DNA of 64,000 nucleotides from Collinsella sp. (GTDB taxonomy: Bacteria; Actinomycetota; Coriobacteriia; Coriobacteriales; Coriobacteriaceae), in contig JAUMOL010000030.1 of assembly GCA_031295385.1 (NCBI GenBank), positions 1-64,000 of the forward strand. Reading direction: 5' to 3'. The position numbers were made by a program, and so were the translations under genes. Positions 7,957 through 17,324 of the stretch are shown piece after piece. The stretch's first letter is position 1. Each line of letters starts with the position of its first letter. The notes below the pieces were generated by a model. That model made no database searches. It saw only the letters and a program-made list of their open reading frames with translations, and was not told the DNA's origin.

Positions 7957-10443
7957 CTACAAGGCGCCAAACTCGCTCTCGAAGGATAGGTTCGGCCCCA
8001 ACCATGGATCGCCCGTCAAGAAGAACTCAGGCCAGCGCTGCATGAACAGTGCTTGCTCGCGCTTCCAGCGACACATCTTTTCCTCGTTGGCCTCTTCTCT
8101 GCCGCGCGAGGTGAACTCGTAGTGGTACAGCTCGGCATAGGGCGTAAAGATGGTGCGGTAGCCCGCCTCCCATGCGCGCAGGCAAAAGTCTGCGTCGTTA
8201 AAGCCAACGGCGAATTCCTCGTTATAGCCGCCGACCTGCTCAAATACGTCGCGTCGCACCATCTGGCAGGCACCCGTCACGGCGCTAAAGTTGCCCGGGC
8301 GCACGGCACGGGCAAGATAGCCCTCGCGCTTTGCCGAGAAGTCCTGGTTGGCATGGGCAAGTGCGCCGCGCACGCCAACCACAATGCCAGCGTGCTGCAC
8401 CAGATGATCGGCAAAGTAGAGTTTGGCACCCACCACGCCCGCTTCGGGACGCTGCAGATAGCCCATCATCTCTTCGATAAAGTCGGGGCTTATGACCTCG
8501 GTATCGTTGTTGAGCAGCAGCAGGTAGTCGCCCTTGGCATGCTCCACGCCAAAGTTAATGATCTGGGAGTAATTGAACTCACCCGGCCAGTACACAACGC
8601 GCGCGATACCCTTGCCTTCGGATGCCGCAGCCACGCGCTCTGGCAGGGTTTCGTAATACGCAAACGTCTCCGGGGCTTCGCTGTTGTTCTCCACCAAGAC
8701 GATCTCGTAATTGGCATACGTTGCCTTCTGAGCGATCGACATCACGCAGGCATCGAGCGTCTCAATGTGATCCTTGGTGGGAATCACAATGCTCACCAGC
8801 GGCGCAGGCTCCGGCAGCGCATAGCGCATGCGGTAGACAAACGGCGTCTCGGTATCCTCAACCGTTCCGCAAATGCCCAGCGCGTTAAAGTGGCGCTGCA
8901 GCGCAAGACGACCGGCTTCAATAGCATACGGCTTGCTATCGGCAGAGCCATCGGCGGTCGATCCCGGATGCACGCGCCAGTGATACAGTACATGCACAAC
9001 ATGCTCAAACCGCGCGTCCGCCGAAAGGCAGCGAAGCGTCAAGTCGTAGTCCTGGGCACCCGCAACGTCTTCCGGGGACGTGCCAATACGATCGATGAGC
9101 GCCTTCTCCACCATCAGGAAATGCGTCACGCAGTTATGGCTATAGAGCAGGTCGACGTTGAGCCGCGTCTTAAAGACCGGCTGGCCCCACTCCCCCGTTT
9201 TCTGGAACATGTCCTCGTCGCAGAACAGGACCTGGGGACGCTTGTCCTCGGCCGCCTTATTCAGCGCGGAAACATACTGGAATAACGCGTCCGGTTCCAG
9301 AATGTCGTCATGGTCCAAGAACGCGATGTAGTCTCCAGCCGCCTGCTGAATACCAGCGTTGGTGTTGAGCACAATGCCGCCGTTGCCGGGCAGCTCAATG
9401 CGACGAACGCGCTCATCGTTGGCACTTGCTGCAAGATTGGCCACCGCATCCCATTCGGGCGAGGCGTCCATAAGCAGCAATTCCCAGTTGTCATAGCTCT
9501 GGGCTAGCACCGAGTCCAGCAGCTCGCGCAGGTAAACCCGATCAGTCTTGTAGCACGGCACCACAATGCTCACGAGCGGTCTATAGGCAAAGGCCGCCGA
9601 AGCGACACGCTGGCACGCCAAATCGCCCGGCTTTGCGCGATGTTGCTCAAACCAACGTCGATAAGCTGCGTCGTCTGCACGCGCGTCCTTCATGCGGTTC
9701 CAGCTGTCATCGAACATGCCGTTGTACAGGCGACCATCCATGGCGCAAAACCCGCTTTGGATCCGCTCTGTGGGATCGTTCACGATCGCGACAAAATCTC
9801 GTATATCCTGAGGCATCTCAACACTCAGATACGTTTTATTGACGCGGCAACCGTTGCGCTGGGGAACATCGACCTGCGATTCAAACACATGCACGGTGAC
9901 ATCGATGGCATTCATATGCGTATCAAAGATCTGGAGCTCAGGTGCGCACTGGGGGTCTCCAGCCCAGGTAACCTCATAGCGCCACACCGCGCCGGCGTCT
10001 GCCGGCAAATAGCGAATGGCATCGATCTCGTAGCGACCGCAGCATTCGCCACGCTGCGCATCGCGGATAAGCGCGCACAGCGAAGGCTTTGCTTTGTAGT
10101 TAATCTTGGATTCCAGCTTGGCCACGCGGCTATCAAGGCGAATGGAGCCCAACCTTTGGCCATCGGATGCAAAAACGACATCCATCGACGAGTCATCCAA
10201 AAACGGAAGCACCAAGACAGCGAGCTCGCGCTCGTAATCGGCAACGGAAGGGCAAAGCGCCAGCACACGGCCATGATCGACCGGGAGTACCAGCGACGGC
10301 ACACAAGAACCGCTCGTCGTCGCATGGGCAAACGCTTGAGAACCCTCCTGCTCAATAAGCGCAGCGACATCCTGACCGGCAAAACGAAGCAGCACAAACA
10401 GACGGCCCTGACTGCGGCAAAGTGCCAAACGCTTGATACTCAT
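7957..10443 (-). CDS. Two-domain GT2 glycosyltransferase (828 aa)
   Basis: This is a probable surface-polysaccharide glycosyltransferase. Residues 1-about 285 match no family I recognise and may be a binding or scaffold domain. The first GT2 domain (about 289-530) starts PLVSIVVPCYK and has FLDHDD as metal/nucleotide-sugar motif. The second (about 540-800) starts PLVSIVIPTKD and has LLNNDTE. Two tandem GT-A folds suggest it adds two sugars or polymerises a repeat. It starts with ATG immediately after the TAG of the preceding gene, with no gap, so translation is probably coupled. It is the last gene of a five-gene glycosyltransferase run. Donor and acceptor sugars cannot be told from sequence. 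Confidence 0.9.
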   Translation of the reverse strand: MSIKRLALCRSQGRLFVLLRFAGQDVAALIEQEGSQAFAHATTSGSCVPSLVLPVDHGRVLALCPSVADYERELAVLVLPFLDDSSMDVVFASDGQRLGSIRLDSRVAKLESKINYKAKPSLCALIRDAQRGECCGRYEIDAIRYLPADAGAVWRYEVTWAGDPQCAPELQIFDTHMNAIDVTVHVFESQVDVPQRNGCRVNKTYLSVEMPQDIRDFVAIVNDPTERIQSGFCAMDGRLYNGMFDDSWNRMKDARADDAAYRRWFEQHRAKPGDLACQRVASAAFAYRPLVSIVVPCYKTDRVYLRELLDSVLAQSYDNWELLLMDASPEWDAVANLAASANDERVRRIELPGNGGIVLNTNAGIQQAAGDYIAFLDHDDILEPDALFQYVSALNKAAEDKRPQVLFCDEDMFQKTGEWGQPVFKTRLNVDLLYSHNCVTHFLMVEKALIDRIGTSPEDVAGAQDYDLTLRCLSADARFEHVVHVLYHWRVHPGSTADGSADSKPYAIEAGRLALQRHFNALGICGTVEDTETPFVYRMRYALPEPAPLVSIVIPTKDHIETLDACVMSIAQKATYANYEIVLVENNSEAPETFAYYETLPERVAAASEGKGIARVVYWPGEFNYSQIINFGVEHAKGDYLLLLNNDTEVISPDFIEEMMGYLQRPEAGVVGAKLYFADHLVQHAGIVVGVRGALAHANQDFSAKREGYLARAVRPGNFSAVTGACQMVRRDVFEQVGGYNEEFAVGFNDADFCLRAWEAGYRTIFTPYAELYHYEFTSRGREEANEEKMCRWKREQALFMQRWPEFFLTGDPWLGPNLSFESEFGAL

Positions 10444-11511
10444 CTACACTTCTCGCTTTCCCAGGGCGTTCGCCGCCATGCGCTTGCAGGCACCCAGACG
10501 CCCAAACCTCAAGACGTCGTAATCGAACATGAGCTTTTTGCACGCACGGGCATTGGGGGCCTTACTGGTAAGCGCCGCGCGCACCATAGCGGCAACAGAC
10601 GGGGCACATTGTGCAAGCGCAGCATCGCTACCCACAGCAGAACCGGCAAGCGCTGTGGCAACGGCAGCAAACACCTTGCCGCAGTCCGAACCCAGCAACC
10701 TGAGCGCATCGTACAGCACCAGATCGCAGAGGAAGTACGCCAGGTCATTGGCATGCTGAGCATCGAGACCGTCGCGCTGCCAGTCAGCCAGCACCGCGGA
10801 GTAAATCTTCACGTGCTCCAGCAGACGTGTCTCGTCGTCGTAGCGCATGGTGTCCATGAGCGAACCCTTGCGCGCCACGCGGTAGTCATACAGCTTGTTC
10901 GAGATAAGCGCGGTCTTACGCGAACGACCGTACACGGCAAAATCGAAGACCTGGTCCTCGCCATACTTAACGGTTTCGTCGAACACGATCCCGTTACCCA
11001 GCAAAAACTCACGCTTGCAGGCAGTGCGCCATGCAAAGGGGCGAGAAGCTTCCTTAAACAGCAGGTCAGAGTTATAGCCTTCAAACGACGCATCGCGTGG
11101 GCTCAGCACATAGTTAAGCCACGGATACCCCGCCTCCAGCGGATACGGATTCGCGCCAAAGGTCAAAACGTCGCAGTCCTCGCGCTCAAAGGCATCGACG
11201 ATCACACGGCATGCATCGGGCGTAAAGCGGTCGTCGGAATCCAAAAACGCGACGATAGACGCCGTGGACGCAGCGATGCCTGCATTACGTGCACTCGACA
11301 GGCCGCCGTTCTCCTTATCAACCAGCCTAAAGCGCGTGTCCTTTTCGCAATAGGCAGCCGCAATATCGCGCGAACCGTCCGGTGAGCCATCGTTGACCAG
11401 CACGCCTTCCCAATCGGGCATGTCCTGCGCAAGCAGGGAGTCCAGGCACCAGGCCAGGCACTCCTCCACTTTATAGATGGGAACGACAACGGAAATCTTG
11501 GGGGTAACCAT
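10444..11511 (-). CDS. GT2 family glycosyltransferase
   Basis: This is a 355-aa GT-A fold enzyme predicted to move a sugar from a nucleotide-sugar donor to a growing envelope glycan. The N-terminus shows KISVVVPIYKVEECL and VNDGSPDGS, and the metal-binding acidic motif is FLDSDD. I chose the ATG at 11511 because AGGAG lies nine bases before it; a GTG six bases earlier is too close to the site. The AGGAG itself overlaps the TAG of the upstream gene, so expression is coupled. The C-terminal half is helical and ends in basic residues. It has no membrane segments and is probably cytosolic or peripheral. Confidence 0.9.
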   Translation of the reverse strand: MVTPKISVVVPIYKVEECLAWCLDSLLAQDMPDWEGVLVNDGSPDGSRDIAAAYCEKDTRFRLVDKENGGLSSARNAGIAASTASIVAFLDSDDRFTPDACRVIVDAFEREDCDVLTFGANPYPLEAGYPWLNYVLSPRDASFEGYNSDLLFKEASRPFAWRTACKREFLLGNGIVFDETVKYGEDQVFDFAVYGRSRKTALISNKLYDYRVARKGSLMDTMRYDDETRLLEHVKIYSAVLADWQRDGLDAQHANDLAYFLCDLVLYDALRLLGSDCGKVFAAVATALAGSAVGSDAALAQCAPSVAAMVRAALTSKAPNARACKKLMFDYDVLRFGRLGACKRMAANALGKREV

Positions 11512-11523
11512 AATCACTCGCTC

Positions 11524-12642
11524 CTACTGTGCGACCGGAACGTCATCGGGGTGCGGATTATCACCGTAGGTGCGCTGATACGTCAGCACGCGCCAAACCA
11601 GCGGCAGGCCGCCAATCTTAAAGTAATGCTTAAACGTATTGAGCTTGCCCGGCTTCTTAAAGCCAAAGCGCGAATCGATATAGGCGCGGGGCGACTTGAC
11701 CATCAGGCGCAAGTCGGTCTCGCCACGCGGATCAAACAGCGACAGGTCAAAGCGACCGGCATCCCAGTCGGCCTTGAGCTCGGGAGAGGCCTTCTCCCAA
11801 AACTGCTCACGCAGCTCATCGACCAGACGCTCATCATTCCAACGGTACGTATCGACCTTCATGCGCATTAAAATACCCTGAAGCTGAGCCTTAAGCTCGG
11901 GACGCTCGTCCAAAAAACGCTGCATCTCGGCATATTCGTCGCAAACGCAAAACACCTTGTTGGGCGAATTAACGGAGCTCTTCTCGTTATCTTGGCGATA
12001 GCACAAAATGGGGTCCGTAATAAACGCGGCACGCTCGGCGCAAGCCCAAACCTTAAAGTTAAAACCCGCATCCTGATACGAGGCACCCGGCGTGGGAAGG
12101 AACCGAATCTGATTGTCGTTGAGGAACTCGCGCCGATAGATAGCCGACCAAATGGAAGGTTTGCGGTAGAAGATGCCTGGGCGATCGACGGGGCGATACG
12201 CGGCGCCCGTCATATGCTCATCGATGATCCCAAACAGCTCGCGGCGCTCGCTGGGCGTGGACCAATACAGGTAAAAGTCGCCCTTTACCACATCGGCATG
12301 CTCAGCATCGGCCTTGGCGACCAGCTTTTGGAGCGAATTCTCAAACATAAAGTCGTCGGACTCAAGGATGCCCACGTACTCACCGCGCGCCATCTCCAGG
12401 CCGCGGTTCATCGAGTCGCCGTAGCCGCTGTTGGCCTTGTCAATCATCTTGACGCGCCCATCGCGCTCCATGTACTCGCGGATGATATCCACCGAGCTAT
12501 CGGTAGAGCCGTCGTTGATGCAAATAATCTCGATGTCCTCGAGCGTCTGCGCCACGGCGGAATCGAGGCACTCGCGCAAGTAGCGCTCCACATTGCAAAT
12601 GGGGACAAGCAGCGAAACTTTAGGGGTATCAGAGTTCTGCAA
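11524..12642 (-). CDS. GT2 family glycosyltransferase, paralogue A
   Basis: This is a 372-aa GT2 enzyme. An open frame continues upstream to 12861 across the end of the next gene, but a perfect AGGAGG five bases before the TTG at 12642 supports that start and removes 73 meaningless residues. Motifs are KVSLLVPICNVERYL, INDGSTDSS and LESDDFM. Long identical stretches, for example REYMERDGRVKMIDKANSGY, are shared with the gene at 13764-14867, so the two arose by duplication. The shared C-terminal region with RREF and QDNE motifs suggests a similar acceptor. It lies third from the end of the operon, 74 bp after its upstream neighbour, the largest gap within the run. Confidence 0.9.
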   Translation of the reverse strand: MQNSDTPKVSLLVPICNVERYLRECLDSAVAQTLEDIEIICINDGSTDSSVDIIREYMERDGRVKMIDKANSGYGDSMNRGLEMARGEYVGILESDDFMFENSLQKLVAKADAEHADVVKGDFYLYWSTPSERRELFGIIDEHMTGAAYRPVDRPGIFYRKPSIWSAIYRREFLNDNQIRFLPTPGASYQDAGFNFKVWACAERAAFITDPILCYRQDNEKSSVNSPNKVFCVCDEYAEMQRFLDERPELKAQLQGILMRMKVDTYRWNDERLVDELREQFWEKASPELKADWDAGRFDLSLFDPRGETDLRLMVKSPRAYIDSRFGFKKPGKLNTFKHYFKIGGLPLVWRVLTYQRTYGDNPHPDDVPVAQ

Positions 12643-12716
12643 GAGAACCTCCTGTTGAATAGCGTGTAACAGGGTTATTTTAACAGCCGAGTTGCGGCGG
12701 GCGGCAGCGCTTGGAA

Positions 12717-13757
12717 TTAGAGAAAGCGCTCCAGGCAGGCTTTGAGACCGCGAGTCGAAAGATAGAACAGCGTGGCGTCTGCCATCGAAACGCCCGAGGT
12801 CGCCGCAACGAGCTTGTGGGCAACACGGCAAACGGCGCCCTTGGCGGGCATATCCGCCCACGCCGTTCCCAAAAACGTCGTGAGGTCCATGTTGACGCGA
12901 GACGCCACGCGTTGGAAGTCATCAGCATCCAAGCGCGCCAGGTCGAACACAATTAGGTCCAAAAACCAAGTTATCAGCTCGCCGGGACACAGGTCCAAAA
13001 GACCGTAGGCCGCCCAGTCCTCCAAGACCTCCTCGAGCATCCTCATATGGGCATCGAGCTTTTTGGCGCGAGCCTCGACACTGTTGAACTCGTGCGTCGC
13101 CGATTCACTCTCCATCACGTAGTGGTAGAACTTGTCCGGCATGACGACGGTCTTGTGGGCAAGCGCATAAGCCGCAAATTGGAAGACGACGTCCTCGCCC
13201 AAAGCCAAACCGGGGGCGAAGCGAATGCCTTCGCGATTGAGCAGCTCGCGCGAAAAAGCCGCGCGGCAGGCATAGGGCTGCGCATTCGAATGGAACAGCA
13301 GTTGGGGATCACGGGCGCCGAAGGTACCAGCTTTGGGGCTCATGAGTTGCTGGACGCGTTTGGGGGCAGCATCGGCAGGTTCACAGACGCCGCCAAAAAC
13401 GGCGGCCTCGGCATCTGCAGACTCCATGGCATGCAGCACGCGCTCGACCATCTGAGCATCGATGTAATCGTCGGCGTCCACAAAAAAGACGGTCTCGCCC
13501 TCGGCGGCATCGATACCGGCATTCCGAGCACACGAGACGCCCGCGTTTTCCTGGTCAATCACCAGTACGCGATCGTCGGCCTGCGCAATCTGGCGCAACA
13601 CGTTCAACGAATCATCGGTCGAACCGTCGTTGACGCAGACAACCTGAATCGAGCGCTCGGACTGGGCCAACAGCGAATCGACGCATCGCTGAATGGAGCG
13701 CGCAGAGTTGTAAACGGGGACGACAATGGTAGCTTTAGGACACGAGGCCTCTCCCAT
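12717..13757 (-). CDS. GT2 family glycosyltransferase
   Basis: This is a 346-aa predicted cytosolic glycosyltransferase with the GT2 start KATIVVPVYNSARSI, nucleotide-binding VNDGSTDDS and the acidic FVDADD motif. The ATG follows AGGGGGTAGG, which overlaps the stop of the upstream paralogue B gene; only six bases separate the genes. It lies between the two near-duplicate GT genes, so the duplication was not a simple tandem one or this gene was inserted later. The C-terminal half has no recognisable extra domain. Its role is presumably in the same glycan as its neighbours; sugar specificity is unknown. Confidence 0.9.
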   Translation of the reverse strand: MGEASCPKATIVVPVYNSARSIQRCVDSLLAQSERSIQVVCVNDGSTDDSLNVLRQIAQADDRVLVIDQENAGVSCARNAGIDAAEGETVFFVDADDYIDAQMVERVLHAMESADAEAAVFGGVCEPADAAPKRVQQLMSPKAGTFGARDPQLLFHSNAQPYACRAAFSRELLNREGIRFAPGLALGEDVVFQFAAYALAHKTVVMPDKFYHYVMESESATHEFNSVEARAKKLDAHMRMLEEVLEDWAAYGLLDLCPGELITWFLDLIVFDLARLDADDFQRVASRVNMDLTTFLGTAWADMPAKGAVCRVAHKLVAATSGVSMADATLFYLSTRGLKACLERFL

Positions 13758-13763
13758 GTCGAC

Positions 13764-14867
13764 CTACCCCCTCAGCGATTCGATGAGGAAGGCAGCGACC
13801 ACGCCTGGGCCTCCAACCGAGGCGTAATACTTAGCACGCCCCAAGGCACCATCCGTCGCGAAACTCGGATGCTCGTCAACCCAGCCCTCAGGATCTTTGA
13901 GGATGGCAGCGAGATTTGCGCGCTTCCACGGCTTGAGGTCGTCAAGCGAAAAGTCCCCGGCGTCCAAGGCCGCTTGGAACTCCTTGGCCATCTGAACCAG
14001 GAACTCCTTATAGAACTTAGGCGCCAGGCGCACGTAGTTCCACATGTACGAATCGTACTTAATGAGCTGATTGAACTTGAGCATGCGCGCGACGTCATCA
14101 CTTGCGTGATCACGGGCATAATCCTCTCGAATCCAACGCTCAATCTCGGCATACTCGGAATTGACGCAAAAAACCTTAGCCGAAGAATTGACCGAGGAAT
14201 TCTCGTTGTCCTGGCGATACGACAACACGGCATCATGCAGGTAAACAGCCTTATCGGCGCACGCGATCACCTTAAAAGCGAATGACGTGTCCTGAAAGGA
14301 TGCCCCCGGAGTCGGCAGGAACGTAATGCCGTTGCGCTCAAGAAAATCGCGACGGTACACGGCCGACCAAATCGACGGCTTTTGCTTAAAGAACTGCGTC
14401 GTATCGCTCGGGTGCACCGGCTTGCCGCAATCCTGAGGTCTAAACATCTCGTGCAGCGAACGGCGCTCCTCGGGCTTAGACCAGTAGAAATCAAAGTTCG
14501 CCTTCGCGAAGTCGGCATTATTGCTATCGGCGGCCGAGACAAGCTTTTCGAGTGCGTCGGACGCCATAAAGTCATCGGACTCCAAGATGCCCACGTACTT
14601 GCCACGCGCCATCTCCAGACCGTGGTTCATCGAGTCGCCGTAGCCGCTGTTGGCCTTGTCGATCATCTTGACGCGCCCATCGCGCTCCATATACTCGCGG
14701 ATAATCGCCGGCGAGTTGTCGGTCGACCCGTCGTTAATGCAGATGATCTCGATGTCCTTGAGCGTCTGCGCCAGGGCGGAATCGAGGCACTCGCGCAGGT
14801 AGCGCTGAACATTGTAAATGGGAATAAGCAGCGACAGAACAGGGCTGCCAGAGGCGTTAGTAGACAA
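13764..14867 (-). CDS. GT2 family glycosyltransferase, paralogue B (first gene of the run)
   Basis: This is a 367-aa GT2 enzyme beginning at a TTG with AAGGAG five bases upstream. Motifs are PVLSLLIPIYNVQRYL, INDGSTDNS and LESDDFM. It is a close paralogue of 11524-12642 over the N-terminal domain and also over later blocks such as FLPTPGASFQDTSF. It is the promoter-proximal gene of the minus-strand run and lies divergent to the acyltransferase at 14980, with a 112-bp gap that must hold both promoters. Like its paralogue it starts with TTG, which may keep expression modest. Exact substrate is unknown. Confidence 0.9.
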   Translation of the reverse strand: MSTNASGSPVLSLLIPIYNVQRYLRECLDSALAQTLKDIEIICINDGSTDNSPAIIREYMERDGRVKMIDKANSGYGDSMNHGLEMARGKYVGILESDDFMASDALEKLVSAADSNNADFAKANFDFYWSKPEERRSLHEMFRPQDCGKPVHPSDTTQFFKQKPSIWSAVYRRDFLERNGITFLPTPGASFQDTSFAFKVIACADKAVYLHDAVLSYRQDNENSSVNSSAKVFCVNSEYAEIERWIREDYARDHASDDVARMLKFNQLIKYDSYMWNYVRLAPKFYKEFLVQMAKEFQAALDAGDFSLDDLKPWKRANLAAILKDPEGWVDEHPSFATDGALGRAKYYASVGGPGVVAAFLIESLRG

Positions 14868-14933
14868 ATGTGCTCCTTAGGAAATACCTGTCGTTTCATG
14901 GTATCAAAGGGTCAGCGCGCTAGCGGGCGTTTA

Positions 14934-14939
14934 TATAAT
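14934..14939 (+). promoter_or_regulatory. Candidate -10 element for the acyltransferase gene
   Basis: A perfect TATAAT lies about 40 bases before the start codon at 14980 in the divergent gap. No good -35 hexamer is visible at 16-18 bases upstream, so this is a partial match only. Confidence 0.45.
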
Positions 14940-14979
14940 CTATGGAGCTCGCAGAGGCAAACCGATAAGAAAGGACGTC

Positions 14980-16110
14980 ATGCAGCCCAAAGCCGCACGC
15001 AACATACCCATCGAAGCACTGCGTTTGGTCGCGGTCGCCGGCATCGCGGTGTTCCACACCTTTCAGTGGACCTTCCAAGCCGTCTGCGTCGGCGCCGTGG
15101 AATATGCCCCACTTGCGATGTCCCCCTATTCCGGCGTGCTCAGTTTTATTAACCTGCTTGGCTGCTGGGCCAACGAGGTCTTCTTTATGATCTCGGGCTA
15201 TTTTCTCATCGCCTCGGCCGCGAGTGCTTGGGACGGTGGGGCAACGTGGAAGTCGCAAATGCAACGGACGGCGCAGCGCCTGGGCAAGGTCGTTATGCCC
15301 ACTGCGTTTTATTGCCTCGTGGCGCTCGCGTGGTCCACGGTCGTCCCCCCCATTCCCGACGTTACCCTCAACACGCAGTACTGGTACACGCTAGGCCTTG
15401 AGTTTATCTGGGTCTATGCCGCCACGGTCTTCATGGCGCCATGGTTTGGACTGGCTAAGAGTCGACTCCCCCAGAAAACCTACACGACGACGGTCATCGC
15501 CGTTGGCATCCTCGCATTTGTTGTTAACGGGTATTTAGCCGCCATGAGTGCGACAAGCGGCGGTGAGTTTTCTTGGCTGCAGAAGCTCATGAGCGCTGCC
15601 ACGTACGTAATCGCGTTTTTGATCGGCGGGCTGCTCCGCGACGTAACCGATGTCATGGATTCGGACAGGGCGGGCGCCTTGGGCATGCGGTCGCTCGCAG
15701 CGGTTTTGGTGCTCGCCACCATCCTGGAAGGAGCACTCTCCTACACCGGCAACCTCACGGCGATGGCAGTCCTCTCCTACAAATCGACCTCGCTGATCTC
15801 GTTTGCCCTCGCTGCCGCCTCCCTGCTCTTTGCGGCAACCCGACGCAGTGCCCCAGGCAATCCGCGGACTGCGGGTGTCATCGTCACCTTATCGACCGCC
15901 ACGCTCGGTTTCTATGTGATGCAGTCGCTCACCAGTAGCCTGTGGCGTCCCGTCTTCAATACGTTGCTCGCAAACATGCTGGTCAGCCAAAACAGCCCGG
16001 CAGCTATATGTATCGTCACGGGTACCGTCATTAGCATCGTCTTTGCCTTAGCGTTCCTCATCATCGATGCAGCCAGAAGCCTTATCGCTCGCAAGCTCAA
16101 GCGGCAATAG
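14980..16110 (+). CDS. Membrane acyltransferase, family 3 (OafA/WecH-like)
   Basis: This 376-aa polytopic membrane protein probably puts acetyl or another acyl group on a cell-surface glycan. The N-terminus NIPIEALRLVAVAGIAVFHT contains the conserved Arg and the likely catalytic His (about 26) of acyltransferase-3 proteins. About ten hydrophobic segments follow, with the typical FFMISGYFL signature near 70. The ATG is preceded by AAAGGA at good spacing. It is divergent from the GT2 operon and followed 170 bp later by another glycosyltransferase, so it probably decorates the same polymer. Acyl donor and target are not visible. Confidence 0.85.
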   Translation: MQPKAARNIPIEALRLVAVAGIAVFHTFQWTFQAVCVGAVEYAPLAMSPYSGVLSFINLLGCWANEVFFMISGYFLIASAASAWDGGATWKSQMQRTAQRLGKVVMPTAFYCLVALAWSTVVPPIPDVTLNTQYWYTLGLEFIWVYAATVFMAPWFGLAKSRLPQKTYTTTVIAVGILAFVVNGYLAAMSATSGGEFSWLQKLMSAATYVIAFLIGGLLRDVTDVMDSDRAGALGMRSLAAVLVLATILEGALSYTGNLTAMAVLSYKSTSLISFALAAASLLFAATRRSAPGNPRTAGVIVTLSTATLGFYVMQSLTSSLWRPVFNTLLANMLVSQNSPAAICIVTGTVISIVFALAFLIIDAARSLIARKLKRQ

Positions 16111-16174
16111 ACACGCTGCCGTCAGACGCCAAAGCCGCTACAGCCGTGGCAGGTTCCTGCGTTTTATTCAAAGC

Positions 16175-16205
16175 TTGCCGCCAAGGTGCGCCAAGCCTTT
16201 ACAAT
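16175..16205 (+). promoter_or_regulatory. Possible promoter for the GlfT-like gene
   Basis: TTGCCG (16175-16180) and TACAAT (16200-16205) are separated by 19 bases, longer than ideal. They lie about 75 bases before the chosen start at 16281. Confidence 0.35.
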
Positions 16206-16280
16206 AGGACAGTCCCAAGGACGTATTCGATAGCTTCCGCGCAGCACTCGCCCACCGCGCGTGAAAGGATATATTGCCCC

Positions 16281-17300
16281 ATGCCTTCAACCCTTCCCGC
16301 CCCCATCGATAAGCTCGCCATCGTTGTCGTTACGTACAAGCGCCAGGAGCTCTTGGCCAACTTGTTCGACTCCATGACCGAGCTCACGGCAACGCCCTGG
16401 CGCATCGTGATTGTCGATAACGAAAATTCGCGCGAGACCGAGGCCATGTGCACCGCATTCAACGAGCGCCTGGCTAACCTGTGGGGCATCGACACCGAGC
16501 AGCCTGACGCGCAGGGCGCCACCGACCGCGTCATCTACGCCCCGCAGCTCGAAAACGGCGGCGGTGCGGGCGGCTTCTCCGCTGGCACTAAATGCGCCTA
16601 CGACCTGGGCGCCCAGTGGTTCTGGGTGATGGACGACGACGTGCTCGTCATCCCCGAAGGCATCAAGCGCCTTGCCAAGTGGACCGACCGCTATGATGTC
16701 ATCCAGGGTTCGCGCCTGGACTTTGACGGAGGCGCCTTCTTTTGGCAATACCAACTCATCCTTTCGCTCGGCATTCCCAACCCAGTCGCCAAGTGGGACT
16801 TGGGTCCAGAGGGTTATCGCGCCATGAACCAGCTGTGCTTTGAGGGCGGCATGTTCTCGCGCCGCGTGGTCGACAAGATCGGCCTGCCCGATGCGCGCTT
16901 CTTTATCTACGGCGACGATGCCTGCTATGGCTACGTGGCCAGCCAGCACTTCCCCGCCGCCGTTGTTGCCGACGTGGTGCTCAAGCGCGCCCGCGCCGTC
17001 TCTAACTGGGACATCGCCGGCAAACGCCAGCTCAACTCCACGAGCGACACCAACCGCTACTACATCATGCGCAACCGCGGTTATCTGGCACGCTACATGC
17101 AGATCTACGGCGACTACCACCCTATGCTGTTCCGTCTGGGCAACGCCGCGACCTTCTGCAAGGAATTTATTCGCCTGGCTGCGGTCGATAAGTGCTTTAA
17201 GACCGGTATTCCGGCGCTGCGCCGTGGCATGAAGGACGCCCGCAAGATCGTTAAGGATCCCAACTGGAAGCCCATGCCGCCCATGAAGGACACCGAGTAA
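16281..17300 (+). CDS. GlfT-like GT2 glycosyltransferase
   Basis: This 339-aa enzyme resembles the galactofuranosyl/rhamnosyl-transferase branch of GT2. It starts KLAIVVVTYKRQELL, has the NGGGAGGF loop seen in GlfT-type enzymes, and a WVMDDD metal motif. A later HxxD-like region is less clear. The frame stays open to 16146, but the ATG at 16281 begins the recognisable domain and follows GAAAGGA, although that site is about eleven bases away. It sits on the plus strand after the acyltransferase. It may make galactofuranose or rhamnose linkages, but no glf gene is in the window to support galactofuranose. Confidence 0.82.
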   Translation: MPSTLPAPIDKLAIVVVTYKRQELLANLFDSMTELTATPWRIVIVDNENSRETEAMCTAFNERLANLWGIDTEQPDAQGATDRVIYAPQLENGGGAGGFSAGTKCAYDLGAQWFWVMDDDVLVIPEGIKRLAKWTDRYDVIQGSRLDFDGGAFFWQYQLILSLGIPNPVAKWDLGPEGYRAMNQLCFEGGMFSRRVVDKIGLPDARFFIYGDDACYGYVASQHFPAAVVADVVLKRARAVSNWDIAGKRQLNSTSDTNRYYIMRNRGYLARYMQIYGDYHPMLFRLGNAATFCKEFIRLAAVDKCFKTGIPALRRGMKDARKIVKDPNWKPMPPMKDTE

Positions 17301-17324
17301 CGGAAGCCGGAAACACCTCGGCGC

